From Cymodocea nodosa (lineage: Eukaryota > Streptophyta > Magnoliopsida > Alismatales > Cymodoceaceae), in NCBI GenBank assembly GCA_036874045.1, contig JAZBRI010000008.1:9005001-9069000 (forward strand): a stretch of DNA of 64,000 nucleotides, read 5' to 3'. Shown piece after piece: positions 11,276 through 21,660 of this stretch. The first letter of the stretch is position 1. Each line of letters opens with the position of its first letter. The notes under the pieces were generated by a model that saw only the letters and a list, made by a program, of their open reading frames with translations, was not told the DNA's origin and did no database searches. The position numbers were made by a program, and so were the translations under genes.

Positions 11276-12448
11276 TTTGTGTTGCAGGAGGAAACAACAT
11301 CAAAATGGATCTTGGACAGTGGAGCGTCAAGTTACATGACCGGACAAAAAAGTCTATTACAAAATTTTGCAAATACCATAAAAGGAAGTGTAACATTTGA
11401 AAACAAAAGCAAAGATAAAATCATAGGTATGGGCAATGTTCAAATAACTCCTACTTGTGTTATTTCGAATGTACTATATGTAGAAAACCTAGGATTTAAT
11501 TTACTGAGTGTCATAAAACTAACTGAAAATGGATATTATGTAGTGTTTGAAGATAATGTATGCAAAATAATTGATAAAAATACAAATAAAATTAGGTTTA
11601 TTGCTAAAAGAAAAGGTTCTGTATGTATTTTATCTTTACCTTCTGGTGCAGTTGATTTAAATTCATGTTTGCTAGCTGAAACTAGTGATGCATATCTATG
11701 GCATACAAGGATTAGGCATATAAATATGAGACTGTTACATAAACTATTTAGAAAACATTTAGTCAGAGGTTTACCAAAGATTAAATACTCAAAGAACTTT
11801 ATATGTGATGCATGTGAGTTAGGTAAACTTCACAAAAACTCTTTTAAATCCAAAACTGATATTTCAAGCAAGAGAGTCTTAGAACTTATACATATGGATC
11901 TATTTAGACCAACAAGAATCATGAGTCTTGGTGGTAAATGATATGTATTTGTTTTAGTAGACTTCTCTAGATACACTTGGGTATATTTTCTAGCATTTAA
12001 GACAGAAGTTTTTGAAAAATTTAAAATGTTTTGCAATTTTGTTCAAAATGAGCAAAGTGTCTCTATTCAAAAACTTAGGAGTGATCATGGAACTGAATTT
12101 GATAATGATCAAATGGATAACTATTGTAATGAGCATGCCATTGATCATAGATTTTCTTTTCCAAGAGCACCATGTCAAAATGGTGTTGTTGAGAGAAAGA
12201 ATAGATCACTTCAAGAAATGGCCAGAACTATGTTGAATGAACATAAGTTACCTCAAAATCTTTGGGCTGAAGCAGTAAATACAACTTATTATGTTATTAA
12301 CAGAAGTCATTTAAGACCTCATGTTAATAAAACTCCTTTTGAAATTATGTTTAATAGGGTTCCAAAAATTTCCTATATAAAACCATTTGGCTGCAAGTGT
12401 TTTATTCTTAATACTAAGGATAAAAGGGATAAATTTCAAGCCAAATAG
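11276..12448 (+). pseudogene. Copia protease and integrase, two stops
   Basis: Protease active site WILDSGASSYMTG at about 11311-11349. A GAG-pre-integrase segment with the zinc-binding HHCC pattern follows (HTRIRHIN, then CDACELGKLHKNS). The integrase core has the three acidic residues in context: HMDLF, SDHGTEFDN and NGVVERKNRS. A TGA at 11939-11941 interrupts at the family's GGK-R-YVFV position, and a TAG at 12446-12448 interrupts near FQAK-DEGSF. The frame is otherwise continuous with the RT downstream. In a live copy these parts would cut the polyprotein and insert the cDNA. Confidence 0.88.
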
Positions 12449-14941
12449 GATGAAGGAAGTTTTGTAGGTTACTCTACTAGAAGTAAAGCCTATAGAGTAT
12501 ATAACAAGACTTCTAGGACTATTGAAGAAACCCTCCATGTAAGCTTCAATGAAAATTCTCTTAGAGAATCTCAATCTAAAGTTGATAATGATGATATGAT
12601 CAACTTTCCAAATGAGTTAGAGATCAATAGAGAGATTGATGATTTATTTGAGAAAATCAAAAATATGAACTTAAATGATCAAACTAATGATGAAAGTGAT
12701 GGACTTTCAGATGTTGATGAGAATATTGAGGAAAATCAGAAAAATTGGCGTTATTCTTCATCACATCCCATTACTCAAGTCATTGGTAATATTAATGAGG
12801 GAGTTAAAACTAGAGCTTCAGTAAATTTAAATAGTATGTGTATGTTTGTTTCTATGGTGGAACCAATGAATATACAAGAAGCATTATTTGATGAAAATTG
12901 GATAGTGGCAATGCAAGAAGAACTAAATCAATTCATCAGAAATGATGTATGGGAATTAGTCTCTCCACCAGAAAATCAGTCCATAATAGGTACAAAGTGG
13001 ATCTTTAGAAACAAAACTAACGAAACTGGTCAAATTATAAGGAATAAAGCTAGATTAGTTGCACAAGGGTATACACAGGAAAAAGGATTAGATTATGATG
13101 AAACATTTGCTCCTATGGCTAGGTTAGAAAGTATTAGAATATTATTGGCCTATGCTTGTTATATGGATTTTAAATTATATCAAATGGATGTAAAGATTGC
13201 ATTTCTAAATGGTTTAATTAATGAAGAAGTCTATGTAAAACAACCACTTGGATTTGAAGATATTAAAAATCCTAACTTTGTGTATAAATTGAACAAAGCC
13301 TTATATGGTTTGAAGCAAGCACCTAGATCATGGTATGAAAGATTGTCTACTTTTTTAATAGAAAAAGGCTATATCATGGGAAAAGTGGATCATACTCTAT
13401 TTATTAAGACAGATGATAAAGATCAAATTGTTGTTCAAATATACGCGGATGATATAATCTTTGGAGCAACCTCTGATAAGTTGATAGAAATATTCTCTGA
13501 AGAGATGACTAATCAGTTTGAAATGAGTATAATAGAAGAACTTTCATATTTTCTAGAACTTCAAATTAAGCAAATGGATAAAAGTATATTTTTAAATCAA
13601 GAAAAATATGCAGATGAAATGCTTAAGAAATTTAATTTTAATGATACAAGGATTCTAGGAACTCCAATGAGTACTACTTTAAAGTTAGATATTGATGACA
13701 TAGGAAAATCTATAGATCAAAGAAAATACAGAAGTATGATTGGTTCTTTACTTTATTTGACTGCTAGTAGACCTGATATTATGTTTGTTGTGTGTGTTTG
13801 TGCTAGATTTCAATCTAATCCTAAAGAATCACACTTAATTGCAGTTAAAAGAATATTTAGATATATACAAGGAACTAAAAATTTCGGACTATATTATCAA
13901 GATAATATTTTGAAAGAGGAACAACATGACATTCATTTTGAAGAAGAGGTTCCTAAAGATGAATTAAACTTTGAATCACGGCTTCAGGTATCACCTTCTT
14001 TGTGTACAATGTTAAACAATCAAGGTAATACAATTCATTTTAGATCTGAAGAAGCATTGCAGAAATACAATAATCTGATTACATGTCAGATTCTGCATGC
14101 TCGTCCAATAAAATTAAGAAATTTGATGGACATAAGAGATCTGTTTGAGTTTCAAGGCCTCATTAAATTCTTGCCAGTAGGACCGAAATGGAAGCAATAC
14201 ATAGAGCTTATTGCAGCTTTTTATAGCAATCTGGTCAAAAATGGAAATTTTCTGAAAACTCAAATAAATGAACAGGAGTTTATATTGTCTCCTGAGTTAA
14301 TTTTTGTAGTTTTAGGATTAAAGAATGAAGGTGTTGTTGTTACTAACAGATTTGACATGATAAGACAACTGGAATGGAACATTCAGTCTTTATCAAAAAT
14401 TCCAGATGTATATTCTGAAATGAGATTAATGGAAAATCTGAATGCAGAGGCAAGGTTTATTGCAAATATATTGCATGCAAATTTATTTCAGAGAGTTGGA
14501 CACAATATGGAAGTCAGTAGAAGTTGTTTATATGCAACTTATAGCTTGCTAAATAAAATTCAAATCAATTGGTTTGATGTTTTCACTTCTCAACTACAGC
14601 ATATGAGTTCAAAGTTATTTTATGGTGATGTTGTATGTAGACTCATTGCAAGCCAATTGAATTTATCCGACTGGCCCTCTGAAACTAAAAGCATGAGAGC
14701 ATTTAGTGTCAAAGATTTGCAAAAATTCCAGGCCATACATAAACCTCAACGACGACAACAACAACAACCTAATACAGACCATATACAACAACAACAACAA
14801 AGTTATTCAGTTCAAGCAGAACAGCAAACCCAGCTACCTCCTGACTTAGATGCAGTGTTTAACGACATCAGAAATGATATTAGGCGTCTAGGAGATAAAA
14901 TATGTAATGCTATAAGTGATATACTTAGGAGGGGTCGCTAA
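12449..14941 (+). CDS. Copia reverse transcriptase fused to an extra domain, no RNase H
   Basis: Open for 831 codons; the first methionine is at 12596 (781 aa). Numbering from that Met, RT occupies about 100-435: NDVWELVSPPEN, GTKWIFRNK, LDYDETFAPMARLESIR, QMDVKIAFLNG, ALYGLKQAPRSWYE, the catalytic YADDIIFG and SRPDIMFVVC. Copia RNase H should begin right after NFGLYYQ (13900), but none of its motifs (SDADWAG, KSTSG, STAEAEY types) is present. The frame continues into about 345 aa of unrelated sequence ending in RRGR. In a live family member RT would copy the genomic RNA. Upstream protease and integrase are broken, so this copy is unlikely to make the protein. Confidence 0.85.
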   Translation, partial: DEGSFVGYSTRSKAYRVYNKTSRTIEETLHVSFNENSLRESQSKVDNDDMINFPNELEINREIDDLFEKIKNMNLNDQTNDESDGLSDVDENIEENQKNWRYSSSHPITQVIGNINEGVKTRASVNLNSMCMFVSMVEPMNIQEALFDENWIVAMQEELNQFIRNDVWELVSPPENQSIIGTKWIFRNKTNETGQIIRNKARLVAQGYTQEKGLDYDETFAPMARLESIRILLAYACYMDFKLYQMDVKIAFLNGLINEEVYVKQPLGFEDIKNPNFVYKLNKALYGLKQAPRSWYERLSTFLIEKGYIMGKVDHTLFIKTDDKDQIVVQIYADDIIFGATSDKLIEIFSEEMTNQFEMSIIEELSYFLELQIKQMDKSIFLNQEKYADEMLKKFNFNDTRILGTPMSTTLKLDIDDIGKSIDQRKYRSMIGSLLYLTASRPDIMFVVCVCARFQSNPKESHLIAVKRIFRYIQGTKNFGLYYQDNILKEEQHDIHFEEEVPKDELNFESRLQVSPSLCTMLNNQGNTIHFRSEEALQKYNNLITCQILHARPIKLRNLMDIRDLFEFQGLIKFLPVGPKWKQYIELIAAFYSNLVKNGNFLKTQINEQEFILSPELIFVVLGLKNEGVVVTNRFDMIRQLEWNIQSLSKIPDVYSEMRLMENLNAEARFIANILHANLFQRVGHNMEVSRSCLYATYSLLNKIQINWFDVFTSQLQHMSSKLFYGDVVCRLIASQLNLSDWPSETKSMRAFSVKDLQKFQAIHKPQRRQQQQPNTDHIQQQQQSYSVQAEQQTQLPPDLDAVFNDIRNDIRRLGDKICNAISDILRRGR
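13901..14938 (+). other. Extra C-terminal domain (plant transposon-protein / env-like type)
   Basis: The segment includes LIAAFYSNLVKNGNF, then EQEFILSPELIFVVLGL. This resembles the pattern FYANL...(R)G..I.FS.E.IN..L of the putative plant transposon protein family (Pfam Transposase_32) seen in plant retroelements. A helical stretch follows (ANILHANLFQRVGHNMEVSR, then LYATYSLLNK), then a glutamine-rich tract (RRQQQQP, HIQQQQQ) and a basic amphipathic end (FNDIRNDIRRLGDKI). Sireviruses can carry an env-like gene at this place. The family assignment is from memory of the pattern and is moderate; I see no clear signal peptide or transmembrane helix. Confidence 0.5.
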
Positions 14942-15441
14942 CTATTTTTGTTTGTTTCTGAATACAAAATGTAATGTTTGTATTACTTGTTTGATTCATT
15001 GAACAATACATTTTTCTGTAAATGTCTTCAATTATTATTCTTGTTTACAGAAAGAGTTGTTGTAATTATATCTCTTATATATGTATATATATTCTTTGTA
15101 ATTATCTTTTTGATTAATGACAAAAAGGGGGAGAAATATTATAAAAAGATGATTATGATCTTAATTACATATATATATTATAAAAGGAGATGCTATTTAA
15201 ATGGTTATTGTAATCTGATAGATGATAATTAGAAAACCGATACTTATATAATTATTGACATATGAGAGTTTTAGTTCTGAGAGGTAAAATTTACACAAAC
15301 AATAGAAATAAGCTTAAATGAACTTAAGTCAACAAACAAGTTTGTTGAATTAAAAGTTAACCCAACGAAGGTGCTTTGTTGAGTTATACATATTTCATAA
15401 TTGATTTAATATGGTTTTGTCATCATCAAAAAGGGGGAGAT
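14942..15441 (+). other. 3' non-coding region of the Copia element with two polypurine tracts
   Basis: Non-coding AT-rich stretch. AAAAAGGGGGAGAAA lies at 15122-15136, and a second tract AAAAAGGGGGAGA at 15428-15440 directly abuts the 3' LTR. Multiple polypurine tracts before the 3' LTR are a reported Sirevirus signature. The stretch also contains the GTTGAGTTA-type motif near 15390. Confidence 0.7.
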
Positions 15442-17124
15442 TGTTGAGTATTTTTGTTTTGATGATGTGTGCTGAATGAAAATAATCATATTTGCTCAAT
15501 TACTATTGCTTGTGAAAAGAAATTAAAATCATCAATTAATATAGAAAAAGCTTACTGATATAAATACTTGTCTGTATTGGATCTGAAGTTAATAACTAGT
15601 TGTTTCGTTGCATTAATTTCTCATTTAGCTAAACGTTAAGTTAATGTGTGTTTTTATTGAAAAGCATGATATGTTTTAATGTTATATCTTCTGTATCATG
15701 AACAATGCACGTTTAGACAACTCATTAAGTTAGAGTTTTGTTTGTATAGAGGTCACGTGAGAACTCGTTAAGTTAGAGGCTTAAAGGTTAAAATAGGTCA
15801 CGTGATAACTCGTTAAGTTAGTGAGTAAAAGAAGAGACGAACTCGTTAAGTTAGTGTTATACACGTGGTGAAATTATAAGTAACGAATGTTGTATTATAT
15901 CATATGAGGTGCACATGTTTAACTCGTTAAGTTAACATAACTAAATGCATTGAGTTGCTATATTGAACACTAAGGCAACGCGTTAGGTTAGCGTTATAAA
16001 CTTAAGTTGTTATTTTTGCACGTGGTAAAATTCTTATTATAAAAACATTTGTTTATTACTGGTTCGTTGAGTTATCATAAAACAACGGAGATGGTTCGTT
16101 GAGTTATCATAACACAACGGAGATGGTTCGTTGAGTTATCATAACACCACAGACTTAGTTCGTTGAGTTAGCTACAGTACTTGTCACGTGAAATGGCACA
16201 TGAGGAACTCGTTAAGTTAGAAACGTTAAGTTATATATATACTTGTGTTACTCGTTTAGTTAACATTAAAGTAACGACTTCTTATTACATTGATGAAAAA
16301 CTTTTGGACGAGAAAGCTTATTTTGCAGGAAATTTTTCAGAGATCCAAGACTGATGATTAAAGAAAATTCGAAATATAAACGTGGGTTAGAACGTGTGTG
16401 TTTCGATGAAGGAAAAAGAAAAGACGTGGAAAAGTGGAAAACTGGTGGTGGTTAAACGTGAAGGATATGCATGAAATGAAGATACAGTATAAAAGGCATA
16501 GAATTCTCGTTGATCAATCCATCCTTGTACACAAAATGAAAAATCTTTTCAAGGATAAAACCATCCCTGCACACCAAAAGAAAAATCTTTTTCAGGGATC
16601 AAAAACACCTTCTCAGGGAAAATCTCTCAAGTGGAAGAAAGCAAATTCAGTGAAGCATAAAAAAGTAAGATTTTCGTCACTGAAGATTTGAAGTATCAGA
16701 AGAAAGCAAATTCAGTGAAGCATAAAAAGGTAAGATTTTCGTCACTGAAGATTTGAAGTATCAGAAGAAAGTAAATTCGGTGAAGCATGAAAAGACAAGA
16801 TATTCGTCACTGAAGAATTGCTGAAGAAGAAAAAGAAGAAGAAGAAAGATCTCAAACAGGGAGAAAAGTTTTAAATTTCGCAAATTAGTTTTCTCTATTT
16901 GTAGTTATGAAATTGTTTAGATGATACATGGTATCGAAATATAATTGCATCTACAATTTCTGAGGAGAATTGAATTGTATATTGTAATTGAAACCTTGAA
17001 TAAAAATGATTTTATGAAAACAATGTCTCGACTTGTTTTTGAGAATTAAAGTTTCAATTATATTTCATAAAATATTAAAAATACACAATTCACCCCACCT
17101 CTTGTGTAGCCATACGATCCTACA
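15442..17124 (+). repeat. 3' LTR of the Sirevirus-like Copia
   Basis: It starts TGTTGAGTATT and ends CCTACA, followed by the ATGAC duplication at 17125-17129. It is co-linear with the 5' LTR but lacks one 32-bp unit. TATA box at 16488-16496. The open frame 16434-16691 is the counterpart of the LTR frame at 8152-8385 and is not considered a gene. Confidence 0.93.
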
Positions 17125-17129
17125 ATGAC
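17125..17129 (+). repeat. Target-site duplication, right (ATGAC)
   Basis: Perfect match to 7099-7103. The Gypsy LTR sequence resumes immediately with TTAAGTGG. Confidence 0.9.
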
Positions 17130-17606
17130 TTAAGTGGATTTTCGGTCAGTTATCTCTAACTATCCAAAATGCATCTGGGCATCGGATAGTTAGACTTGTA
17201 ACTCTCCGAAATGTTTCTTTTATTATTATAAAACTACTGATGACACATGTCGTGATTTGGAAGATTGACTTAAGTTATATATTAGTGAGTTATCTATAAC
17301 TATCTGAAATGCATCTGAGCATCAGATAGTTAAGTCTGTAAGTATTCGAAATGCACCTGAGCATTGGATAGTTAAATTTATGCATGTGTTTTATAGTTAA
17401 ATCAACGAAGCAAGTCCGTTGAGTTATCTATAACTCCATGAACTATTTATTTTCTAATATGCTACTATAGCGGTTGCAAAAACAGGACAGTTGGAAGGAA
17501 AAACCACGATCGTACGTATCGCGTAGGGAGAAGAAATCATCGTCGTTGATATGAATGAAGGAAATCCAACTGACCATTCAAGCAGAAGTAGTTACCATTG
17601 AAGAAA

Positions 17607-17614
17607 TATAAAAG
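17607..17614 (+). promoter_or_regulatory. TATA box of Athila-like LTR
   Basis: TATAAAAG, with the reverse-complement counterpart at 28010-28017 in the intronic LTR. Conservation between two diverged copies supports a real core promoter. Confidence 0.45.
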
Positions 17615-18767
17615 AAAAGAAGAAAAAGAAGTAAAGGGTGTGATCGATGGGTGTGGCTAGTGTGTGTAGAAGAGGATCACCGTCGATAATTCTCTAAAGT
17701 ACCACACCAACCCTTATCATCATCACCATAATCACTAACCATCGGAGGTCTATGAGGATACTTTCCTGATGTCGGGTCGATTTCGAGCCAAACATAGTGC
17801 TTGACAACCACTGTGAGGAGTGATTGCGTCACGGGAAGGGAAGTCATTTTCACCAAGCATCGACTCATATCTCAAGAGATCGTAAAGCTTCTAGCCTTGG
17901 CTTCGGGTTGATGCCTGTATGCTGAAGAGGAGATCATTTTGCAATTCTGGACTCACAATTCTATAGGGAGAGGAGACAGAATTGTAAGTGGTTTAATTTT
18001 CAGTGGTGTAATCGTGTCACATGTAGTGACAAAAGTATTTACTGTAGACTGAGATTACTTTACATTTCACCTTTCGCCCATTTCCATGTTCATATTAAAA
18101 CAAAAATACCAAAAATAACTTATCTGTATTTATATTTTGTATCTGATTGTTGTATTGTTTGTGTTGTATTGTGATTAATGTTATCTTTGTCAGTATTGTG
18201 ATTGGTTTATGTTTGTTTTAGTTTTACAATTTACTGAAATTGGTTCGTTCAAAAGACTTAAAGATTTTAATGGTTACTGTTTGAATTATTTGAATGTTAG
18301 TATTGCCTAATGATAAATCCAATGTTTACTAACATTAAAGAGCTTAATTGATGTTATTTACAATCTATGGAACCGCCCAATGGTTGACCGAATTCCTTTG
18401 TAAATAGCAATATTAAATAGGAGAGGCAAGCACGTGGAGTTAACTTGAGTCCACAAGGTTAGTCCATTGAGTTAGTCATAACTCAACAAACTTAGTCCGT
18501 TGAGATAACTGTAACTCAATGGAGAGCTTATTGAATATATAAATTTGATTGTTAAAAACGGAATAGTTCTCAATTCTTAAGTAATTCCATGTGGGTTCGA
18601 CTTGTACTTGCACACTAATATAATAGACATTGTGCACTTGTAGTTAAAATACAAATTAGAATTAATATCTAATTTGTGTGAAAGGTTGATTATTTTCTTT
18701 TAAAAAGGAATAGGCATAAAGATAAATTAACTAAGTAAAAATAGAAGTTAACAAATCCATGTTTTTT

Positions 18768-18818
18768 TGGCTCGTTGCTAGGTAACTAATTCAAGTTTTC
18801 TGGTGCCGTTCTGGAGAT
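18768..18818 (+). promoter_or_regulatory. Two successive primer-binding-site-like sequences
   Basis: TGGCTCGTTGCTAGGTAAC at 18768 and TGGTGCCGTTCTGGAGAT at 18801 both resemble the Athila consensus TGGCGCCGTTGCCGGGGA. The second has the same flank (AGTTTTC) as the site at 3851. The pair follows the LTR end at about 18752. Confidence 0.45.
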
Positions 18819-18821
18819 CCA

Positions 18822-19375
18822 TACAGTTACTATTCAAAATATCTGAATGTTAGTGTTGATTAATGACAAATTTCAGATTAACTAACATTAAAAAGCTTAA
18901 TTAATGTTATTTACATTCTATGGAACCGTCCAATGGATGACCGAATTTCTCTATGAATAGCAATATTTAACTAGAAGTTATTAGGTAGGCTCGTAGAGTT
19001 AACTTAAGTACACGAGAATAGTTTGTTGAGTTAGTTGTAACTCTACAAACTAAATCTGTTAAGTTAACAGTAAATCAATAGAGAGCTTAATTGAACATAT
19101 ATAAACTCTAGTATAAAAATCAAAATAGTATTTAATTCTTACTCAATCTTTGTAGGATCGACCTGTACTTGTACATAAATACAATATACACTATGCACTT
19201 ACAATTAAAAATATATATTGGACTTAATATCTAATTTTTGTGAAAAGTTATTTGTTACCTTAAAAGAATTTATTAATATATACATAAAAACAAATTAATC
19301 AAGTTTTTTGAATAGACAATATCTAATTTAACAATATATGTTGTCTAATTTAACTCTAAACAAACATCCATAACA
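18822..19375 (+). repeat. Additional Athila-like LTR tail
   Basis: It repeats the last ~550 bp of the LTR (GAATGTTAGTGTTGATTAAT through CATAACA at 19375). It is closer to 3310-3843 than to the LTR tail just before it. It is likely the true 3' LTR end of the plus-strand Gypsy copy, with foreign LTR sequence lying between. Confidence 0.65.
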
Positions 19376-21660
19376 ATGACTTTCATAGAATGTATGAAAG
19401 AGAGGAAGATGGTTAATGAAGAAAGAAAATTGGCGTATATGGAGAGGAAGATATAATTCTTAGAAAAAAAAGAGTGTGAAGAAGATGATGTTATCACTAT
19501 ATTACTCTTACTTTCGGAGCTTATAGAAGAAGAAAAATATAAGGTAATGCAATTACTAGAGATATAATCAATTTAGGCATCTACCATCAAATATGAGAAT
19601 TTCATGATTGAAGTTTAATTTAAAATAATGTACTTTTCTCATATGAACTTTGTCTCTTATGATGGACATGTTTGAATTTTATTTTTAAATGTTATGGAAA
19701 ATGTTGTGAACATTTTTTTTAATGTATTTGCATCCTCTTTTTTTTATTTCATAATTGCTTTGTTGTTTTATTTATTAAGTAGTAATTGTTATGATGGGTA
19801 TGGATGTAAGCACTAGAATTTATCAAGACCACAATGTCCATTATTGATGACGATGAAGAAGAAATGAAGAAAAAAAGAAAAGTTACATTGGCACCATGAC
19901 AATTTCTTGTGGAATAACTGTAAATAGGATTGAAGTATCCACAAATTATATATATAGTAGGGAAAGAACATAATATATACAAATATTGTTAAATTCATCA
20001 TCACCATATCAAGCATACAATTGTAGAAAAATTTATCATATGAGAATAGACTTATGTTAAGATATTGAAAATGAACTACAAGAAGATGAATATGAGATAC
20101 AAGTTCAAGACTCTATAAATGTAAAAAGATAATATGAAATAGTTAACACTATTGAGAAAAACATTTAATAGCAAAAGAAAAAAATTATAGATAAATTTCA
20201 TAAAAAAATCATGAATACAATCTAGGATGGTCGTAAATGAGAATATTGCAAACATCACAATGAATATACCTATTATAATTTATCTTTTGTTGTTTGAAAT
20301 AGAATATAGACTTTGATAATGTAATTTACTTTTTGTTGTTTCAAACATATAGTACAACTAATATCTTCTATTTTTTTGTAATTTTTTATGTAAGTGGAAT
20401 GTGTAAATGATCTAATTTTATATGGAATACATGGATGAACTAAAAAACAATGATATGCTTAATTAATTGATAAATAATATATAAATAAGTATTTAATGAT
20501 AAAAGTTAGACAATAACAAAGAAATGATGACTAAAAGAAGGAAATGTCTTTAAAAGGTAAAGGTAGAAACAAAACAACAATGGTGAAATTTTCATCAAGA
20601 CAACACCAACGAAAATTGAAGGTTTAAATACCATCCAAAGAAAAGATCTAGATCAAAAATATCAAAAAAAGAAGAAGAAGATATTACAAAGAAAGACACT
20701 AAATAATAAAGAATAAAAATCAACAAAGAATGTAACGTGGTGATGGTGAAGAGGAGAATCATAGAATTGAAGAAGGCTAATGGAGCAGAGAAAGATTTGA
20801 CTAAGAATATTTTGTCAAGCAAGAAATGAGATAAGTTGATAATTCGATAAGGATAACTTTGTCGTATACATCATATATTAAGATTTAATTATATTTTAAA
20901 ATAAAATATTAGATAGTAGGTAATTGAATGATATAGAAGTTCAATATTTTTCTTTTAAAAAGATACACAAGAAAATCCTTTAGTTTTAAATACATCTACA
21001 GATTGGTTTAGGCATATTAGAAGTGAGTAAACGAACACAATCCAGAAGTGAATAATTTCATATCAGAAATGTTTAGACAAATTCGTTCAAATTGGTTAAA
21101 CGACGGCTTAACATTTTATAATGTAATCACTTATTCGTTGAAATAAGAAATATGCTTTGTCAGTTATATCTATGACTTCGACTAATATTGTTTATGAAAT
21201 TATTGATCTTCGATCATGTTCATGTTCATTGGAGGGTATAAAAAGTTGGTATGACTAATAATAGTTTGACCATATTGCTTAAACTAATTTAAATGTAAGT
21301 TTATGTTTGAAATTAAATAATGCCACGAGAGTTAAATATAGAAATGGGCATCTTAATATAATTATTGATTTTATTCTATGCAGGTGTAATTTAATTCATT
21401 CAGTTGGCATGAATACATGTGCATACATCAAACGAAATGTATTTCCCTACATTTTAACATAATGGTTCTTAACTAACCTAACTTAAAAGATTGGTGAGGA
21501 TATTTCAATCTGTTTACAAAATTGCATTATTTCTATTATGGTATGTTTGAATACACTTTAATTAATTAATTAATATATAAAGACATTTTATTATGTTGGA
21601 TTTCTTTCCTCCCATTTATTTAAACGGTAAAGAAATTAAGTAATCTTTTTATTTTAAAGT
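19376..21660. other. Gene-free AT-rich interval
   Basis: No convincing gene. A short glutamate/lysine-rich plus-strand stretch (19376-19577) and another at 20060-20130 look like decayed coding sequence with many stops. The first vaguely resembles the end of transposon-associated Myb/SANT-like proteins, but I cannot name it. Minus-strand frames at 19749-20258 and 20595-20822 are low-complexity readings of AT-rich DNA. Confidence 0.4.

Larger units (their letters stand above)
7104..17124 (+). mobile_element. Copia retrotransposon (Sirevirus type), 10.0 kb, full length
   Basis: It has two LTRs (1,714 and 1,683 bp), a 5-bp target duplication, a tRNA-Met type primer binding site, gag with one zinc knuckle and a coiled coil, protease-integrase-RT order, an extra C-terminal domain after RT, and duplicated polypurine tracts. 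The long LTRs, coiled-coil gag, extra 3' gene region and repeated AAAAAGGGGGAG tracts are features described for Sireviruses. By eye the LTRs differ by about 2-4%, mostly transitions, so the insertion is fairly young, yet gag and integrase contain five stops and one frameshift. It sits inside the LTR of an Athila-like element. Confidence 0.93.
6962..17405 (+). repeat. ~138-bp tandem units in Gypsy U3 (interrupted)
   Basis: Units start at 6962 (ATGACTTAAG), at 7099 (copied at 17125 as the Copia target duplication) and at 17265 (TTGACTTAAG), a period of 137-140 bp once the Copia is removed. Each unit carries a dyad of the form CCGAAATGCATC...CATCGGATA, then ACTCTCCGAAAT. The reverse LTR at 28430-28700 has the same organisation. 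Confidence 0.65.
6647..18752 (+). repeat. Athila-like LTR split by a Copia insertion
   Basis: The LTR runs 6647-7103, is interrupted by the Copia element, and resumes at 17130 to about 18752, giving about 2.08 kb. The start TGTTTAGA and the U3 and R regions match, in reverse complement, the LTR at 26858-28978. U3 contains tandem ~138-bp units. A TATA-like TATAAAAG lies at 17607-17614. The end GTTAACA is followed by primer-binding-site sequence. Two features show it is composite rather than a simple 3' LTR: it is followed by a binding site, and a different LTR tail comes right after it. Confidence 0.75.

Noticed and set aside
19749-20258. Several minus-strand frames of 60-77 codons
   Set aside because: Low-complexity hydrophobic translations of AT-rich DNA, overlapping each other in different frames, with no family resemblance.
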